64,000 bases of DNA from Apostichopus japonicus (lineage: Eukaryota > Echinodermata > Holothuroidea > Aspidochirotida > Stichopodidae), in assembly GCF_037975245.1 (NCBI RefSeq), contig NC_092571.1:19182917-19246916 (forward strand). Direction: 5' to 3'. Each line of letters begins with the position of its first letter. The first letter of the stretch is position 1. Below are positions 11,276 through 46,697 of the stretch, piece by piece. The notes beneath the pieces are model-generated. The model was not told the DNA's origin, did not search any database, and saw nothing but the letters and a program-made list of their open reading frames with translations. A program made the translations under genes and the position numbers.

Positions 11276-11515
11276 CTATCCGACATGCTCAGTGATTAAC
11301 CTCCGCCACGTATTACGATCTTGTGCAAGGTTTATTGCTTCCTCGAAATTGTTAATGTTAACATCCTTAAATTGCGACTTTATTTTTCCAAGCAAGGTAG
11401 TCACGGGCCTTCCTATACTGGTTTAACAGTATGTCTCAATGCTTCTCTTAAAAGCAACCTTTGCTGGAGCGTCCTCCTGGAGTCTTGCTACATGACCGAA
11501 AAAATCTCAATTTTC
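11276..11515 (-). pseudogene. 3' end of a non-LTR retrotransposon ORF2, decayed
   Basis: On the minus strand an FFGHVAR motif is followed by DAPAK, then GRPVTTLLGKIK, then FEEAINLAQDRNTWRRL, and the frame stops at 11276-11278. The order G-H-V-A-R / GRP-x-T-T / A-x-DR-x-x-WR is the usual C-terminal tail of LINE (RTE/CR1/jockey-like) ORF2 proteins downstream of the reverse transcriptase. One in-frame TAA sits between the first two blocks and the upstream part is scrambled, so the copy is dead. No target duplication was identified. Confidence 0.75.
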
Positions 11516-12199
11516 TATGTGCGACTATGGATGACCAAGGTGTTTGGTTGGTTTCATTTTAGAGCTCATCGTTTGATAACCAATTGTTTTTGGTCCATCT
11601 AATGTTGAAAATATTACGAAATAGTCTCCTTTGAAAAGTGCTGGCCTAGACAACATAAAATTGCTCAAAGGCCTAGCCAGGTTTGTTCAAATTGTCCCAT
11701 AATCATAAACGTGACGAATATCGAACGTTACTTTTAAGGCCTAGCTATGCTGAAACTGGTGGAAGAGACTTCACAAATTGAGATCAACAGCCGATCCAGA
11801 CAAAAGCTCGTGAACTCACTGCCAAACTAAGACTGTTTTACACAATTATTTTGCATTGGCAATAGTAAACAAATTACTAGACGAACTGTTAAGCTTCATA
11901 AACGCTGCCTGGTCACATCGAAACTACATCCAACCTGAAATAAATACGACGTAAAACGTCCAATAGAACGCTGCACTAAAAAGTCAACCATTTTGCACGT
12001 TAAGTAAGGCTTCCGAGCGGCATGTTAAAGCCAACTCAAATATGTTCCAGTTTTCAGTTTTGATATTTAGATTCTACGGATGCCCATAACCTAATTTCTA
12101 ATTGCCAATAGCCTCATATTCGTATGAGGCGTCGCGCACATATTATCTGATAGGCTGGTCTGTGGGAGATACGGTAGCTTATAAAACAAGGTTTCCACA
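11516..12199. other. Non-coding stretch, upstream part possibly LINE-derived
   Basis: 11516-11700 may hold further decayed LINE sequence, as the minus-strand frames keep fragmentary similarity in style, but no motif is clear. 11700-12199 has no gene or repeat that I can identify. Confidence 0.4.
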
Positions 12200-12735
12200 A
12201 TTTGGCGTCTGGTGACTCCAACCGACCTTTGACCTCAATAAAATATTGTACTGAACGTGTACCAACTACATACTAAATATGAGAATCGCCCAACCTTCCC
12301 TTCTTGAGTTATCGTGTTTACAAGGTTTTCACAATTTGACATCTAGTGACCCCAAATGGACTTGGACCTTCCCAAAAACAATAGAGATCTTGAACTCAAT
12401 TTGGTACTCCTTCACACGAAATGCAAGATTGATCCAAGCTTTTCTTCTTGAGATATCGTGTTTACATAGTTCACTCAATTTGACCCCTGGTGACCCAAAA
12501 TTACCTTGATCTCCACAAAAAGCTATAAGCCTTTGCTCATAAATGTGGTCCTCCTACTCACGAAATATGAGATTAGTCCAAGCTTACCTCCTTGAGATAT
12601 CGTGTGTTCACTATTCGGCTCCTGGTGACCCAAAATTACCTTTGACCTCCCCACAAAACAATAGGGTTCTTTTACTCAATGTGGTACTCAAATAAACCAA
12701 ATATTAGATTGGTCCAAGCTTCCCTTCTTGAGATT
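12200..12735. repeat. ~138-bp tandem repeat with GGTGACC core
   Basis: Four diverged copies are marked by (C)TGGTGAC(T/C)CC(A)A at about 12209, 12342, 12486 and 12624. Each is followed by TTGACCT...CAATA.. and TACTCAAT.TGGTACTC, then CTTGAGATATCGTGT. The array ends in a CA-rich tail (CACACACACAGACGCACGC at about 12756) and a unique-looking 3' segment. This has the look of a dispersed repeat family with tandem internal units; fragments also occur at 10135-10340. Confidence 0.7.
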
Positions 12736-12983
12736 TGGTTTTTACAAGCGAAGCGTCACACACACACAGACGCACGCACCCACGCACGCACACACTCCGC
12801 CTGCATGAATGCATAGGTTATGATTATCATCGAAACCAAAAAGTAGTAGCAAAATCAAGATGCGGCACCAACAAGGGTTGACACGCCCCTCTAATAAAAG
12901 CGACCAGCGCCACCATTACGGATTTACGCGTTCCATCCTCGTGTTGATTATCTGCGCATATTCATGTGACGCAGAGCCGTATG

Positions 12984-13373
12984 TGACGTAATGATTACCA
13001 CCCTCTGCGTAGCATTTTCCCTGGAACATCGGTTCATGTTTACATATTACACACTGTATGAGCATAGCAACGCATCATAAGATATGCGCCGAAACGTTAC
13101 GTGCGTGATGCATCATGCGTCATGAACAAACGCCTACCACAACTCATACCTTACGTCACACGATCTTCAGGCCATCGCTATGTTGCGTCTGTATATTCCG
13201 TATATATGGAAGCGCCCAGTTTAATTAATGACGTATGCGATACCAATATACTGTAAGCCTGAACCAGCGAAGTAAAGTACACGGGAAACTAGAGATACGA
13301 CGCGCTATGTTATGTTATACATTATCTAAGTGTTGATCGCGTAGCGTCCCCAGAAAACACATTCCTGACGTCA
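12984..13373. promoter_or_regulatory. Cluster of CRE/ATF-like sites upstream of the unknown gene
   Basis: Four octamers match or nearly match the CRE/ATF consensus: TGACGTAA at 12984-12991, TTACGTCA at 13151-13158, TGACGTAT at 13229-13236 and a perfect palindrome TGACGTCA at 13366-13373. They lie 150-540 bp upstream of the start codon at 13527. The region is also richer in CpG than its surroundings. I infer a promoter; no TATA box or transcription start can be fixed from the sequence. Confidence 0.45.
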
Positions 13374-13526
13374 CAGAGAGTGCGATATGCGCAATGCTAT
13401 TCTGCTTCATGTTAATGCGCTTAACTGTCGACACACTGTCGTTGGTTTGTTTACTTGGTAACTGCGACGATTTGGGTCCATCCAGCTTTTACTGCTCAAC
13501 GAAGTCCGTAAATCTTACTGAAAACA

Positions 13527-13613
13527 ATGGGTCGAAAACTAAAGAATCTTCTGAAACGAAAGAATAAAGGAGAGAAAGCCAATAAAAGAAAACTAACCAC
13601 TCATAACATTGAA
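13527..13613 (+). CDS. Unknown gene, exon 1 (start codon)
   Basis: Encodes residues 1-29, basic (MGRKLKNLLKRKNK). The donor GTAAGT follows directly; phase 0. Confidence 0.75.
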
Positions 13614-16600
13614 GTAAGTGTTGAAACCTAATATGTTAGTCACGGGTTCATGAAAAATGCTATCGCTGCACTACAGCGGCTATAGGAGTCTGAGATTCGC
13701 TGACACAATTCAAAACCAGGGTCCCTAATCAGTAACGGGTGACGAATTTGACTTATCTCTATATCCCTATGGCCAAGCTTACACATATTGCGATGTTGGT
13801 CCACGCTGCTCCCCCCCCCCCCTTCCTCACTGGATGTGTTTTTCTCCTTTGCTGTTTTGCGGCAGTAAATTGCAGATATTTACAGAAATAGGAAGCAATA
13901 ATCTATAGATATAATATAAGTAGAGTGGCAAATTCTTAGTGTTAGAAGGTTATATAAGAGTAGAAATTAGAAGGAAATGCTCAGCACGCTCTACATCATT
14001 GCTCCACGGACTTATTTCTCCGGTCAAATCCTCCAACATCATACTGGATGTGGCGTCATCATAAGCTGTTGGCGGATGATGGGGGGGGGGGGGGGCTAGG
14101 TAGTTGTGTTTCATTGTGGAAGGTATTTATACTTATCCCGCATATGGAGACTATATAGATTAAGTTAATATTTATTATTCTACTTTTGCTTTAAGGTTCT
14201 CTTTGACACTGGCACTAGTGGTCCATATGCTCCTTCCATTCCAACTACATCTGCCGCTAGTAATGCCTACCCAAAGGGCAACGCACCAGCAGCTGCCGCC
14301 AATGGTGAGTCAGTGATAAAATCAGATATGAATATTCAACAGGAATAGTTTTGGTAAAATAAACAGGGAAACAATAAATCATCAACAAATCTATTATAGT
14401 TGCTTGTTTGTATTCAAATGATATAAATGCAGTGGAAATCACGTTTCGACCGTATGCTACGTTGGCTTTTCAAAAATGAATATTCATTCATAAATCCAAG
14501 TCCCAGAATAGAGGGAGACAAGCAAGAAACTAATTAAGCAAGTTGGGAAGATACGACAGCATACTGTTTTTATCTTTTATTTCTTAAGAAATCTTCATAC
14601 ATAGCATTCATCTTTAAATATTGCTAAACTCTGCAGAATCAGTCTTACCGAAGACCAGTGGGACTAGCCTCTCCTTGCAACAGAGGAAGAACAGCACGAG
14701 ACCCTCATCTGATAAATCTGACGTCATCATAAAGAAGCTGGAGGAGATGACTAAAACTCTATCCTGCGAACTTGCAGAAATGACAGCAAGTAACGATCTG
14801 ACAAGGTACAGTTTAACAATAAGGATTCCTTTTAAGAATCATCACTACTGTTTACGAATATGCTAGAAGATCAGAAAATGGTCACACATGTTCAGCACTC
14901 TGAATTGGAGATGCACCAACAATATAAGAAGGAGCAAAATACTCGGGCCATATAACTTGTGAAGTTTTTGTACACAAATGGTTGCAATAATGGGGAGGGA
15001 GAGGGGGTACTAGTCTGCAATGGGTACGGGGAAGTAGAGTAGGAGCCGCCCCGTGCCATTGCCAACTTAAAAAACATTATACTGCCGCCTTCAACTCAGA
15101 ACGGTCAGTGCCCCAAATAATGTGCAAAAAAAACATGTTGAAATTTCCATTAATCTAATAATAAATCAGGAATTAAATATGTTTTACAGGAAAGATCTTA
15201 CTGGATCCAAGGGCCGTCTTCAACCTCTTTCCAAGAAGAGGTGCTCCACCGTCTCTAGGAGACCGCAGCCAGACCAACCGTCTGCCCAGGGTGATCAGCT
15301 CAAAACAGCAATGCTACAAAAATCTGCATTTATCAAGCAGGAGAAGGGCGCCCTCGATATGCCCACATGCACTGTAAGTAGTATAATAAGAGAGGGCTTG
15401 ATGTAGTAAAAGCTTAGGCTCAGAGATGATAACAACTATAAAACAAAGTTCTTTGTTTGAGTATAATTCCTTTCTTTCTTATTCAAATAAACTAAGGTTT
15501 GATTTCTGATTTATTCTAAGCCTTCATTACTGACGTTATCCCAATTAACGGGGATTTGTTGGAAAACAATAGCAGGATAATTCAGGCGGTATAAAACAGA
15601 GAACTTGAAAAATGTTTCAAATTCTATTTTAACAAATAATATATTTGCTCTTTGGAACTTAAATTATGGTGTCTCAGTCAGTTTTTTGTTTGTGATTTTG
15701 CTATGAATTTATGACACTCTCGACCGATTGCTGTTGATGTTAAGATTATCTTGAGAGTAAGACATTGAGGAAGGGGGGAGGGGGCGGGGATTGATAAAAA
15801 CGTTTCGACTCCTCTTCTGAAGCAGTGCGTAGTTTATTGTCTGGCCTAGATCTAAATGGTCTCCAAAGGAGGAGTGTTTTCCTTCGATTATAGTATCCCT
15901 TTGTTTGGTAAAGTTTCATTCTGGTATATCTAACTTTATTTTGCGTTTCATTATAGAGTCATGTCGCTGACAAAGCAGTGCAATATACACAAACAGACTC
16001 GACCATTCAGACGTTTGATGGAATGGACGGAGCTTCCCCATCCGATAAGACCCTCGGAGGAAAACAAGTAAATAGTTGTTGCTGCTGTCTCATAAAGAAG
16101 CAAATATGCTGGAAAAAAATCTAACTTAAACAACAAAAATTCAGTAATTAACAACTATGTGTAAGATTAACGATCCAGTTTGTTAGTCCATGTAGCGACA
16201 AAACGTTCACGTGAGAAGGATAAGCTTAGGCTCTATATACATGGGATTGAAAGATACCAGTATTAATCTACCCCTACATCGACTCTACTCACACACTCAC
16301 ATCTCCCCCTTAATACACATTGTATTAATATAATCTAATCAGTGTCTTTCATTCAAATCCATTCAAAATTCACCAAATATTATTGACATATTCTTTTCAT
16401 TTATTCACAAGAATAACTCGAATCTCGAAGCCTTGTTAGCCAGATGTCTTGGTGTTATGGAGCAAAAGAGTTCTATGAAAGACAAAGAACAGCTTGTGAA
16501 GGAGATAAGGGAAGCTCTTGGCCGTGACGAGGTATAAAAACAATAGGCATATCTTAAACTACATAAAAAAATGTTAAAGTTAATCACAAGTTGGTGAAAA

Positions 16601-18000
16601 CGAAAAAGGGCAGTGGCTAGTGACGACACCCATTCAGGAATTCATTAAAACCTTGTACTGGTGAATACTTCCCCCTCCAGCGGAAGGAAGCTGTTTGTCA
16701 TCACATACAGAAATGTTTGAAAAGTGATGTTACATTTTATCACTATAGGCCTACATAATAAACGAGTAAGGTTGCTTATACAACTCTCTCTTTTTCAGAT
16801 GACAAAATCACACGTTGTCCTTACACCAGAAAATATCAACTTGCAAGAATGGCAGAAAACTGCAGCCAAAAGACCCTTTGCAAGAAAAGGTTTGGTGAAA
16901 ATGCTTCGCGACGAATACCAATCACAGTCTCTCTACACTGATACGTCAGACGATGACGACGCTGATAGCTTTGTTTCAGCCGTTTCATCTGTTTCATCTT
17001 TGGCCAGCATCTCTGATAACATCCATCAGATGGAGCTTCTGGACGACGTGAAATTACTCACAGAAGGGAAGCAGCATAAATCTATTGGCTGGGTGCTCGT
17101 ACAGGAGGACGCCCTTACAAAGTTGACAGAAGGTAAAAGGAAACGAATTGTTTTGTATTGGTAAAAATAATGTTTCAGAAAATTAATATAAGTAGTCAGG
17201 ATGGATCTAAAAACTGTTGTGTTTTGTGTTATGAAAGTCCTTATTTATGTAGGTTATATGACATTTTGTTCTTTCATTTCAGCTGTTCATCACCTCACCT
17301 CTTTATTGGCCAATCTCTCCACACCTTATCAAAGGTCTAGCGCCACCAAAACCTTAGAATCCTTGGAAAAGGACAACACCACCCTAACATCTCCTCAATA
17401 CCCAAACTACCGCCCTCAGCCATTCAACCTTCCACACCGTGGTATGACTGTCAATGATAAAAACAGGGCGCCACCACCTACACCAGAGATGTCGCCTTTA
17501 CCAAACTTCCCTATTCCATCTCCGGAACTCTTTGGTCAAACTCTTGTTCGTTGTCTTGAGAGAATGTCTGCCATTGGTAGGTTATGAGACAATCTCATTT
17601 ACAATTTTGGCAGCTTTTAAAAAACGGGACATTCTATAGGGCAGGGGAAGGAGGGGTGACTGGGTGGGGTTGGACTAACAAAAATCGTCAAAGGGACAAA
17701 TTTGAAAGTGGGAAATTAAGCAGTGATGTATCAAGATTTCCAGCTAAAGGCGTACAAACATAGTAAGTTCTTATTACAAAGTTCAACAAACACATATAAA
17801 TTTATCTTCTATAAACAGATCGTTTTAAGAGCTATCATTTACCAATCCAGATTCCTCTGTCCTGAATATTAGTAATTAAATACTCCCCTCTTTTCGTTCC
17901 AGCTTATTCGAGCCAACCATCGGATTTCATTCCACCACCTTCAGATGAAACCGCCAACAAACACCTGCCGTCGAGATCTGCTTTAAACCTACATCATTAA
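13527..18000 (+). CDS. Nine-exon gene for an unrecognised 501-residue protein
   Basis: Exons: 13527-13613, 14196-14304, 14637-14805, 15190-15373, 15957-16067, 16412-16531, 16799-17132, 17283-17576 and 17903-18000 (TAA at 17998-18000). All introns are GT-AG and every junction keeps phase (0,1,2,0,0,0,1,1), giving one 501-residue frame. The start ATG at 13527 has a good context (AACAATGG). The N-terminus is strongly basic (MGRKLKNLLKRKNK). Residues about 95-122 form a short amphipathic, probably coiled-coil helix (IIKKLEEMTKTLSCELAEM). Residues 192-204 carry TQT and IQT motifs. Residues 261-371 are the most structured-looking part, with an acidic DDDD at 311-314 and a Ser-rich stretch after it. 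The C-terminal 130 residues are proline-rich. I do not recognise the family. It is convergent with aPKC. Confidence 0.8.
14196..14304 (+). CDS. Unknown gene, exon 2
   Basis: Residues 30-65 plus one base; Ala/Pro/Ser-rich low-complexity sequence. The acceptor is TTTGCTTTAAG and the donor GTGAGT. Confidence 0.75.
14637..14805 (+). CDS. Unknown gene, exon 3
   Basis: Residues 66-121 plus a split codon 122. Ser/Thr/Lys-rich, then a short helix with a heptad-like pattern. The acceptor ends CTCTGCAG and the donor begins GTACAG. Confidence 0.78.
15190..15373 (+). CDS. Unknown gene, exon 4
   Basis: Completes codon 122 and encodes residues 123-183, a basic and Gln-rich linker. The acceptor is GTTTTACAG and the donor GTAAGT. 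Confidence 0.78.
15957..16067 (+). CDS. Unknown gene, exon 5 with TQT motifs
   Basis: Residues 184-220. Contains VQYTQTDSTIQTFD (residues 191-204), two overlapping matches to the TQT-type anchoring motif bound by dynein light chain LC8. The acceptor is CATTATAG and the donor GTAAAT. Confidence 0.75.
16412..16531 (+). CDS. Unknown gene, exon 6
   Basis: Residues 221-260, predicted helical (LEALLARCLGVMEQK and EQLVKEIREAL). Both ends are in phase 0. The acceptor is TTATTCACAAG and the donor GTATAA. Confidence 0.75.
16799..17132 (+). CDS. Unknown gene, exon 7
   Basis: Residues 261-371 plus one base; the longest exon. It contains NLQEWQKTAAKRPFARKG, an acidic DDDD run and a Ser-rich helix. The acceptor CTTTTTCAG is strong and the donor is GTAAAA. 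Confidence 0.8.
17283..17576 (+). CDS. Unknown gene, exon 8
   Basis: Completes codon 372 and encodes residues 373-469. Starts helical (VHHLTSLLANLS), then becomes Pro-rich (RAPPPTPEMSPLPNF). The acceptor is TTTCATTTCAG and the donor GTAGGT. Confidence 0.8.
17903..18000 (+). CDS. Unknown gene, last exon (stop)
   Basis: Completes codon 470 and encodes residues 471-501, then TAA. Polar and Pro-rich (FIPPPSDE). The acceptor is TTTTCGTTCCAG. Confidence 0.75.
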
Positions 18001-18683
18001 CTTTCAACATTATAAAAATATTTATACCAAAACTATTAAAAATTTCTTCATTATATCTTTAACTTTTTATATACAACAAAATACAAGAAAGAATCCAGAA
18101 AAACTGTTACTAAATTTGCAGCGATATCTTTAGTTACTCAAGAATGTTTTACCAGTAGTGGCCTTTTCAAGGACTTAAGACTCGTAGCATAAAATTGCAT
18201 TAATTTTAATTTGAAGTTGAGATTGTATTGGCTAAAAATGACATATTTTTCCTTTTTTATTTTTTGACAATTTTTTCCATTTTTTTTATTGATTACATAT
18301 GTTTATTAACTAAATCTTTTTTCTAAAATCTACTCACTTCAAATTAAAATTCCAAAATACATCCAAATTTCTATTAATATTTATAAATTATTTGAGTTTG
18401 TTTGGATATTTTCTCTCTTAGCTTTGGAATGAACGTTCAAGACCAGGTAATATTTTTTATTTTTTTGGCTTTTTTATTTTTTTGGCTTTTTATTTTTTTA
18501 ATATTTTATTCTCAAAATTAGATCAAAACTTGTTCATTTCATTGCTATTTGAGGAGTATCTTCCAAAATTTTCCAAAAATTCGGTAACTACTGTTTTAAC
18601 ATTTCTTGATTAGCGAAAGTATCATAAAATGCCATATTAATTACCAAAAACTAAGCTGCAATTAAAAATCACGTCTTGAATGG

Positions 18684-18689
18684 AATAAA
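18684..18689 (+). promoter_or_regulatory. Candidate polyadenylation signal of the unknown gene
   Basis: AATAAA, the first canonical hexamer I find downstream of the stop at 18000. It would imply a very AT-rich 3' UTR of about 0.7 kb. A variant signal closer to the stop cannot be excluded. Confidence 0.35.
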
Positions 18690-19327
18690 ATGTTTAAACT
18701 TTATGAAAATATATATATGGCAGAAAAACTATTTAATGGTAGTTCTTATGTTTGTTTTCTGAATTTTCTTTGTGAATATCGATGATACAACGGACTATTG
18801 AGAATTGAGAAATGATGCATTTGGGACACAACAAGAGTCACGTGTTCAGCCTTTGTACAGTCTGCTCATCTCCGAGTTGGGTCCTCGAGTCGAGTCCTGC
18901 AACCACCCCAGGCCCTCGCATCAAGTTAGGATTTGAAATTCACTGAAATTTTATCTGTGGCATCTATCTTAGTAATCGGTGCTGGCGATCTTCCAATCTT
19001 AGTGATACTTCTTACAGCAGATTTCTGCAAATCTCACTAATTATTTTACTCTTGTATAATTAATTAGTAGTCTACCTTGATATTCCACTATGGCGACCTG
19101 TCAATTGTTTCTTTACTCTTAATTAATATAAATTAAGAACGAATTATGTCATTGCTGTGCTTTGTGCAAGTTTTAACAAAGGCACGAACATTCTGTCTAC
19201 CACATCCTGTTAAGTTATTCAGTTTAACATCGTTTTGTTCATGAGTGTTGAGGTAAAGGAGGAGGGGTTGGGGGGGGGGTAAGAGTGGATGCAAGGAGTA
19301 GTGTAACCACATTTGGGGACTGTAATG
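18690..19327. other. Non-coding spacer between convergent genes
   Basis: No gene seen. AT-rich, with a G tract at about 19270-19279. Confidence 0.5.
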
Positions 19328-19719
19328 CAGGGCCGTCTTAAGAGATCACCGGGCCCTGGGCCCGGCAATGAGCGGGGCCCCTCAATCAGGTGAGTTCGAA
19401 AAAAGTTGCGTGAAAAATTGACATCCTTGACAATCGCTCAAGCATAGACATGCCTGCATTTACCACCCCTCCCTATGTCACGCTTAAAGCATAAAACTTT
19501 AGCTGAATAACATACGTGATACTCAGATTCGAATATTTATGTCAAACTCTCAAGTGTTTCACCAACTCTCGTCACAAGTTGTCAAGTATCGACTTCAATC
19601 AGGCATAATGGCCTATTCAATAAGTTTTCCTCCCAGATTAAGACATGGGGTTACTATGATTGCAGGGCCCCTGACATCGCGGGGCCCTGGGCCAGGGCCC
19701 ATGCGTTAAGACGGCCCTG
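19328..19719. mobile_element. 392-bp non-autonomous hAT-like element
   Basis: The termini CAGGGCCGTCTTAAG and, reverse complemented from the right, CAGGGCCGTCTTAAC form an inverted repeat of about 14 bp, with GGGCCC-rich subterminal sequence on both sides. The flanks CTGTAATG (19320-19327) and ATGTAATG (19720-19727) are 8-bp direct repeats with one mismatch, consistent with a hAT target duplication. There is no coding capacity. Confidence 0.82.
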
Positions 19720-19727
19720 ATGTAATG

Positions 19728-22700
19728 GTAGTAAACAGTTAAAGCTCCTCACCCTCAAATGAGATTTTTTTCATTGCGACAAAGATCCACACTTAACCCT
19801 GTGTTGGAGTTTCAAGGGTTGAAGGGTAAAAGCAGGGTCAGCAGGGGTATAAGTTTGGGTGGGAGGGTTCCAAAGTCTTCAACAATAACAGAAGAAAATA
19901 ACAAGTTTCAAGATAATGACTTCTTTACTGCTTTTATTACATACTTTTTAGCCTATCATTTTGAATACAAAACTCAATTCTCAAGTGCAAAAATGCAACA
20001 TAATTTTTTTACATGAATATCTGAATTGAATGAAAGAAAGGAGGATCTTGAACTAAGGCATCAACGACTGGTCTCAGACAGAAATCTCTACAAAAAAATA
20101 ATAACTTATGAACACTACTACCATACAAAAACATGACTGTATCATAAACAAGTCGTGCCAACCCCTATGAATGAAATACTATATGCTAAAACGTACAAAA
20201 AAATTGAATAAAAACAGGTCTATACAATAATAATAATAAAGGTCAAGTTTATTGTTTTCTGTAATGACCTATACCTTATCTGTGATAATATCTGTAAATA
20301 ATCAATTCATATTATTAAATTTTAAACAAAAGTTACATTTGATTATGATCAGAATACTTCCAATTTTGAATCGTACAGACTTCAACAAATCACTGAGTAA
20401 AGTGTGTCTAGTCTTTTATGAGGCTAAAGTTTTCCTTTGATGAATGCAACCCTGATAGAACAAACAAATCTCTCCTAAGAAAGTAACTTCCCAGCTTGTG
20501 GTCGAATTTTCTAGTTCAATGCTTTACCAATGGGTGGTAATTAAGACTTTAATTAGTCCTTAATTAAATGAACCCAAAAAGACAAAAACAAAGAACTGTT
20601 ATCTGCTGCAAAAAGCCTGTGAGGATAAATAGATCAAAGTTAGAAGACCTGAATATTCAATCGTAGCAGGTCCTTCTTTTAAGCCAGTTTGCCTTTGAAG
20701 AACCAGCTATGATCAAAATGTCAAGCCTTCTGACTTGTCTAGACATTGAATACTGTATTGAGGGTTGAACTGAGGAACATCTCCAAAGAAGATGCTTTGC
20801 CATATTTTAACACTAGCAAGGACATATACAACCATGGCCAAACTCAGCAATGATACATAGAGCCTATAGAGCTGTGTGAATAATAAGTATGTTCTGTGCA
20901 TAGATCACAAAATTAATATATTTTAATGCAAATAAGTTATTGAGTTTTGATAAAAGTGCAAGAATTTCAATACCATGAAAGGCAGGTCTTTAGACATAGG
21001 CACAGATAAATACGGTGGTACGATCGGTTCGTTAAAAAAGGAAATGTTTCTAGATTAAAACGCAGGTGTCACATCTTTAATGGCAAAGATGTTAGTTTAT
21101 AGGATACCAGGCAAAGTGTTTATCATTCTTGCCTCAGAATTTACTCAAAAACGCAATTATACTGTCCTTAGTCGAGTTAACCAATACGATTTGATTTCCT
21201 TGGATCAACCTTATTATGACTCCTGATTTCTACAGAGCGCAGAGATGTCTTTGAGGTTCTCCATCTTTAATTATTGATAAATAAATTTTTGACTATACGA
21301 ATGAGTAAATAAGTTATTTTAATAATCATTTCTCTCTTTATTTCGCAAATTAAATATTTGACCGTACCCGAATACCATTTCAAATTTTTTATGACAGTCG
21401 TCAAGCTTACAAACATTTAAGACACTCTTGAATACTTCTACTATACTGGTCAATACAACCTCTTGAATACAACCCTAGAAGGGTAGAACAATCTCATGCA
21501 ATAACATTACTTTACTTGCTAATATTTGCTTTAAAATGCCACAAAAAAGCTCACTTGTGTGATGGACAGCAACCAAATCACCAACATTTATCACCGTCTA
21601 TTATATTCCAGTTAATTACAGGACTTATTCTAACAGTTGAGACAATTTATTATTATATACTATGTCCTGCTTTAAAGAACCTTTTAGTGACAGCATTATC
21701 CTGTTTCTATTAGCTAAAGGCCTCCTCACTGTTTATACTGACACTACAAATGCTTTGAAACCATCATATTAATGAAGGTGGTACTAGCAACACAAAATTC
21801 CCCAACAGACTGAATTGTTTGTCCTCGTCACACACCTCCGAATTTCCTCTGAGCAATACATTGAATTAGATAGAAGAAAATGATGAAATTTATCCATTGT
21901 TATGTTTAATTTGCTTGAATACATTTCAAACTTGATCAAGTCTTTATAAATATTCTGGATTGGTGAGTAGTAATATTTTTCTTATTGTAACCAGTCTAAT
22001 AAGATAAGTTATGAATACTTATGATTATGTGGATTAATAGCCCTCAAAGTATTTTGAATTTTTACACATCTATCATCAGACCAGTACTACTAGCACAATC
22101 AGGTCTCACCCTCGCAAAATTGTATCTTGTAGCCTACACCAGTGCAAAAAAAGTGAATTATCTTAAACACTTACCAATATATCAGAAAGTGCTATCGATG
22201 TGTTTTGATCAATATTCACAGAGAACAAGAAAAAGGCATCAGTATATATATTCCTATGATTATATCAACAATGAAGTACCTCCACAAAGTTACACCAATT
22301 AGAAAGTACAGTACAAGATTAATAATGGAGCATCTGGCAATCTGGTTGCTATGGACTATGGACATGAATATTCAAATCAGATTAATTCTCTGAAGTATTC
22401 CAATGCAACACAGAAGTCACATTTCAGAAGTGACTGTGATATTACCCAAGAAAGTGAATGACAACACATTTATAACCACTGGGCTTATTTTTGTGCTAAA
22501 GGACTGCAAACATACACAGCTAAATACTTTTTTTTTAAATGTTGAGTAAAGCACTCTCTCCCCTCCCCTTACCTCCAACCAACACTTACTTATTCACTAA
22601 CAGGTACTTTGTACCTTACTTATTCAAGAACCATTTACTTTGAATAACTAGGACATGTTGACAACATGATTAGCAAGATACACAGAGGACAGAGGTCTTA

Positions 22701-22826
22701 TGACTAGTAAAACACTTATTACATGTCTGCTATAGGAATACATTAGCTACATAGAAAACACACACACACGCACGCACACACACCAATGGAAGGACGTGAA
22801 GACGGTATGATAACAGTTCTGTGGAC
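19728..22826. other. 3' flank and probable 3' UTR of aPKC; no other gene
   Basis: AT-rich DNA downstream (minus strand) of the aPKC stop. Part of it should be aPKC 3' UTR, but several minus-strand AATAAA hexamers occur and none can be singled out. It includes a CA-type microsatellite at about 22758-22783. The short ORFs here have no recognisable content. Confidence 0.5.
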
Positions 22827-46697
<23,871 letters not shown>

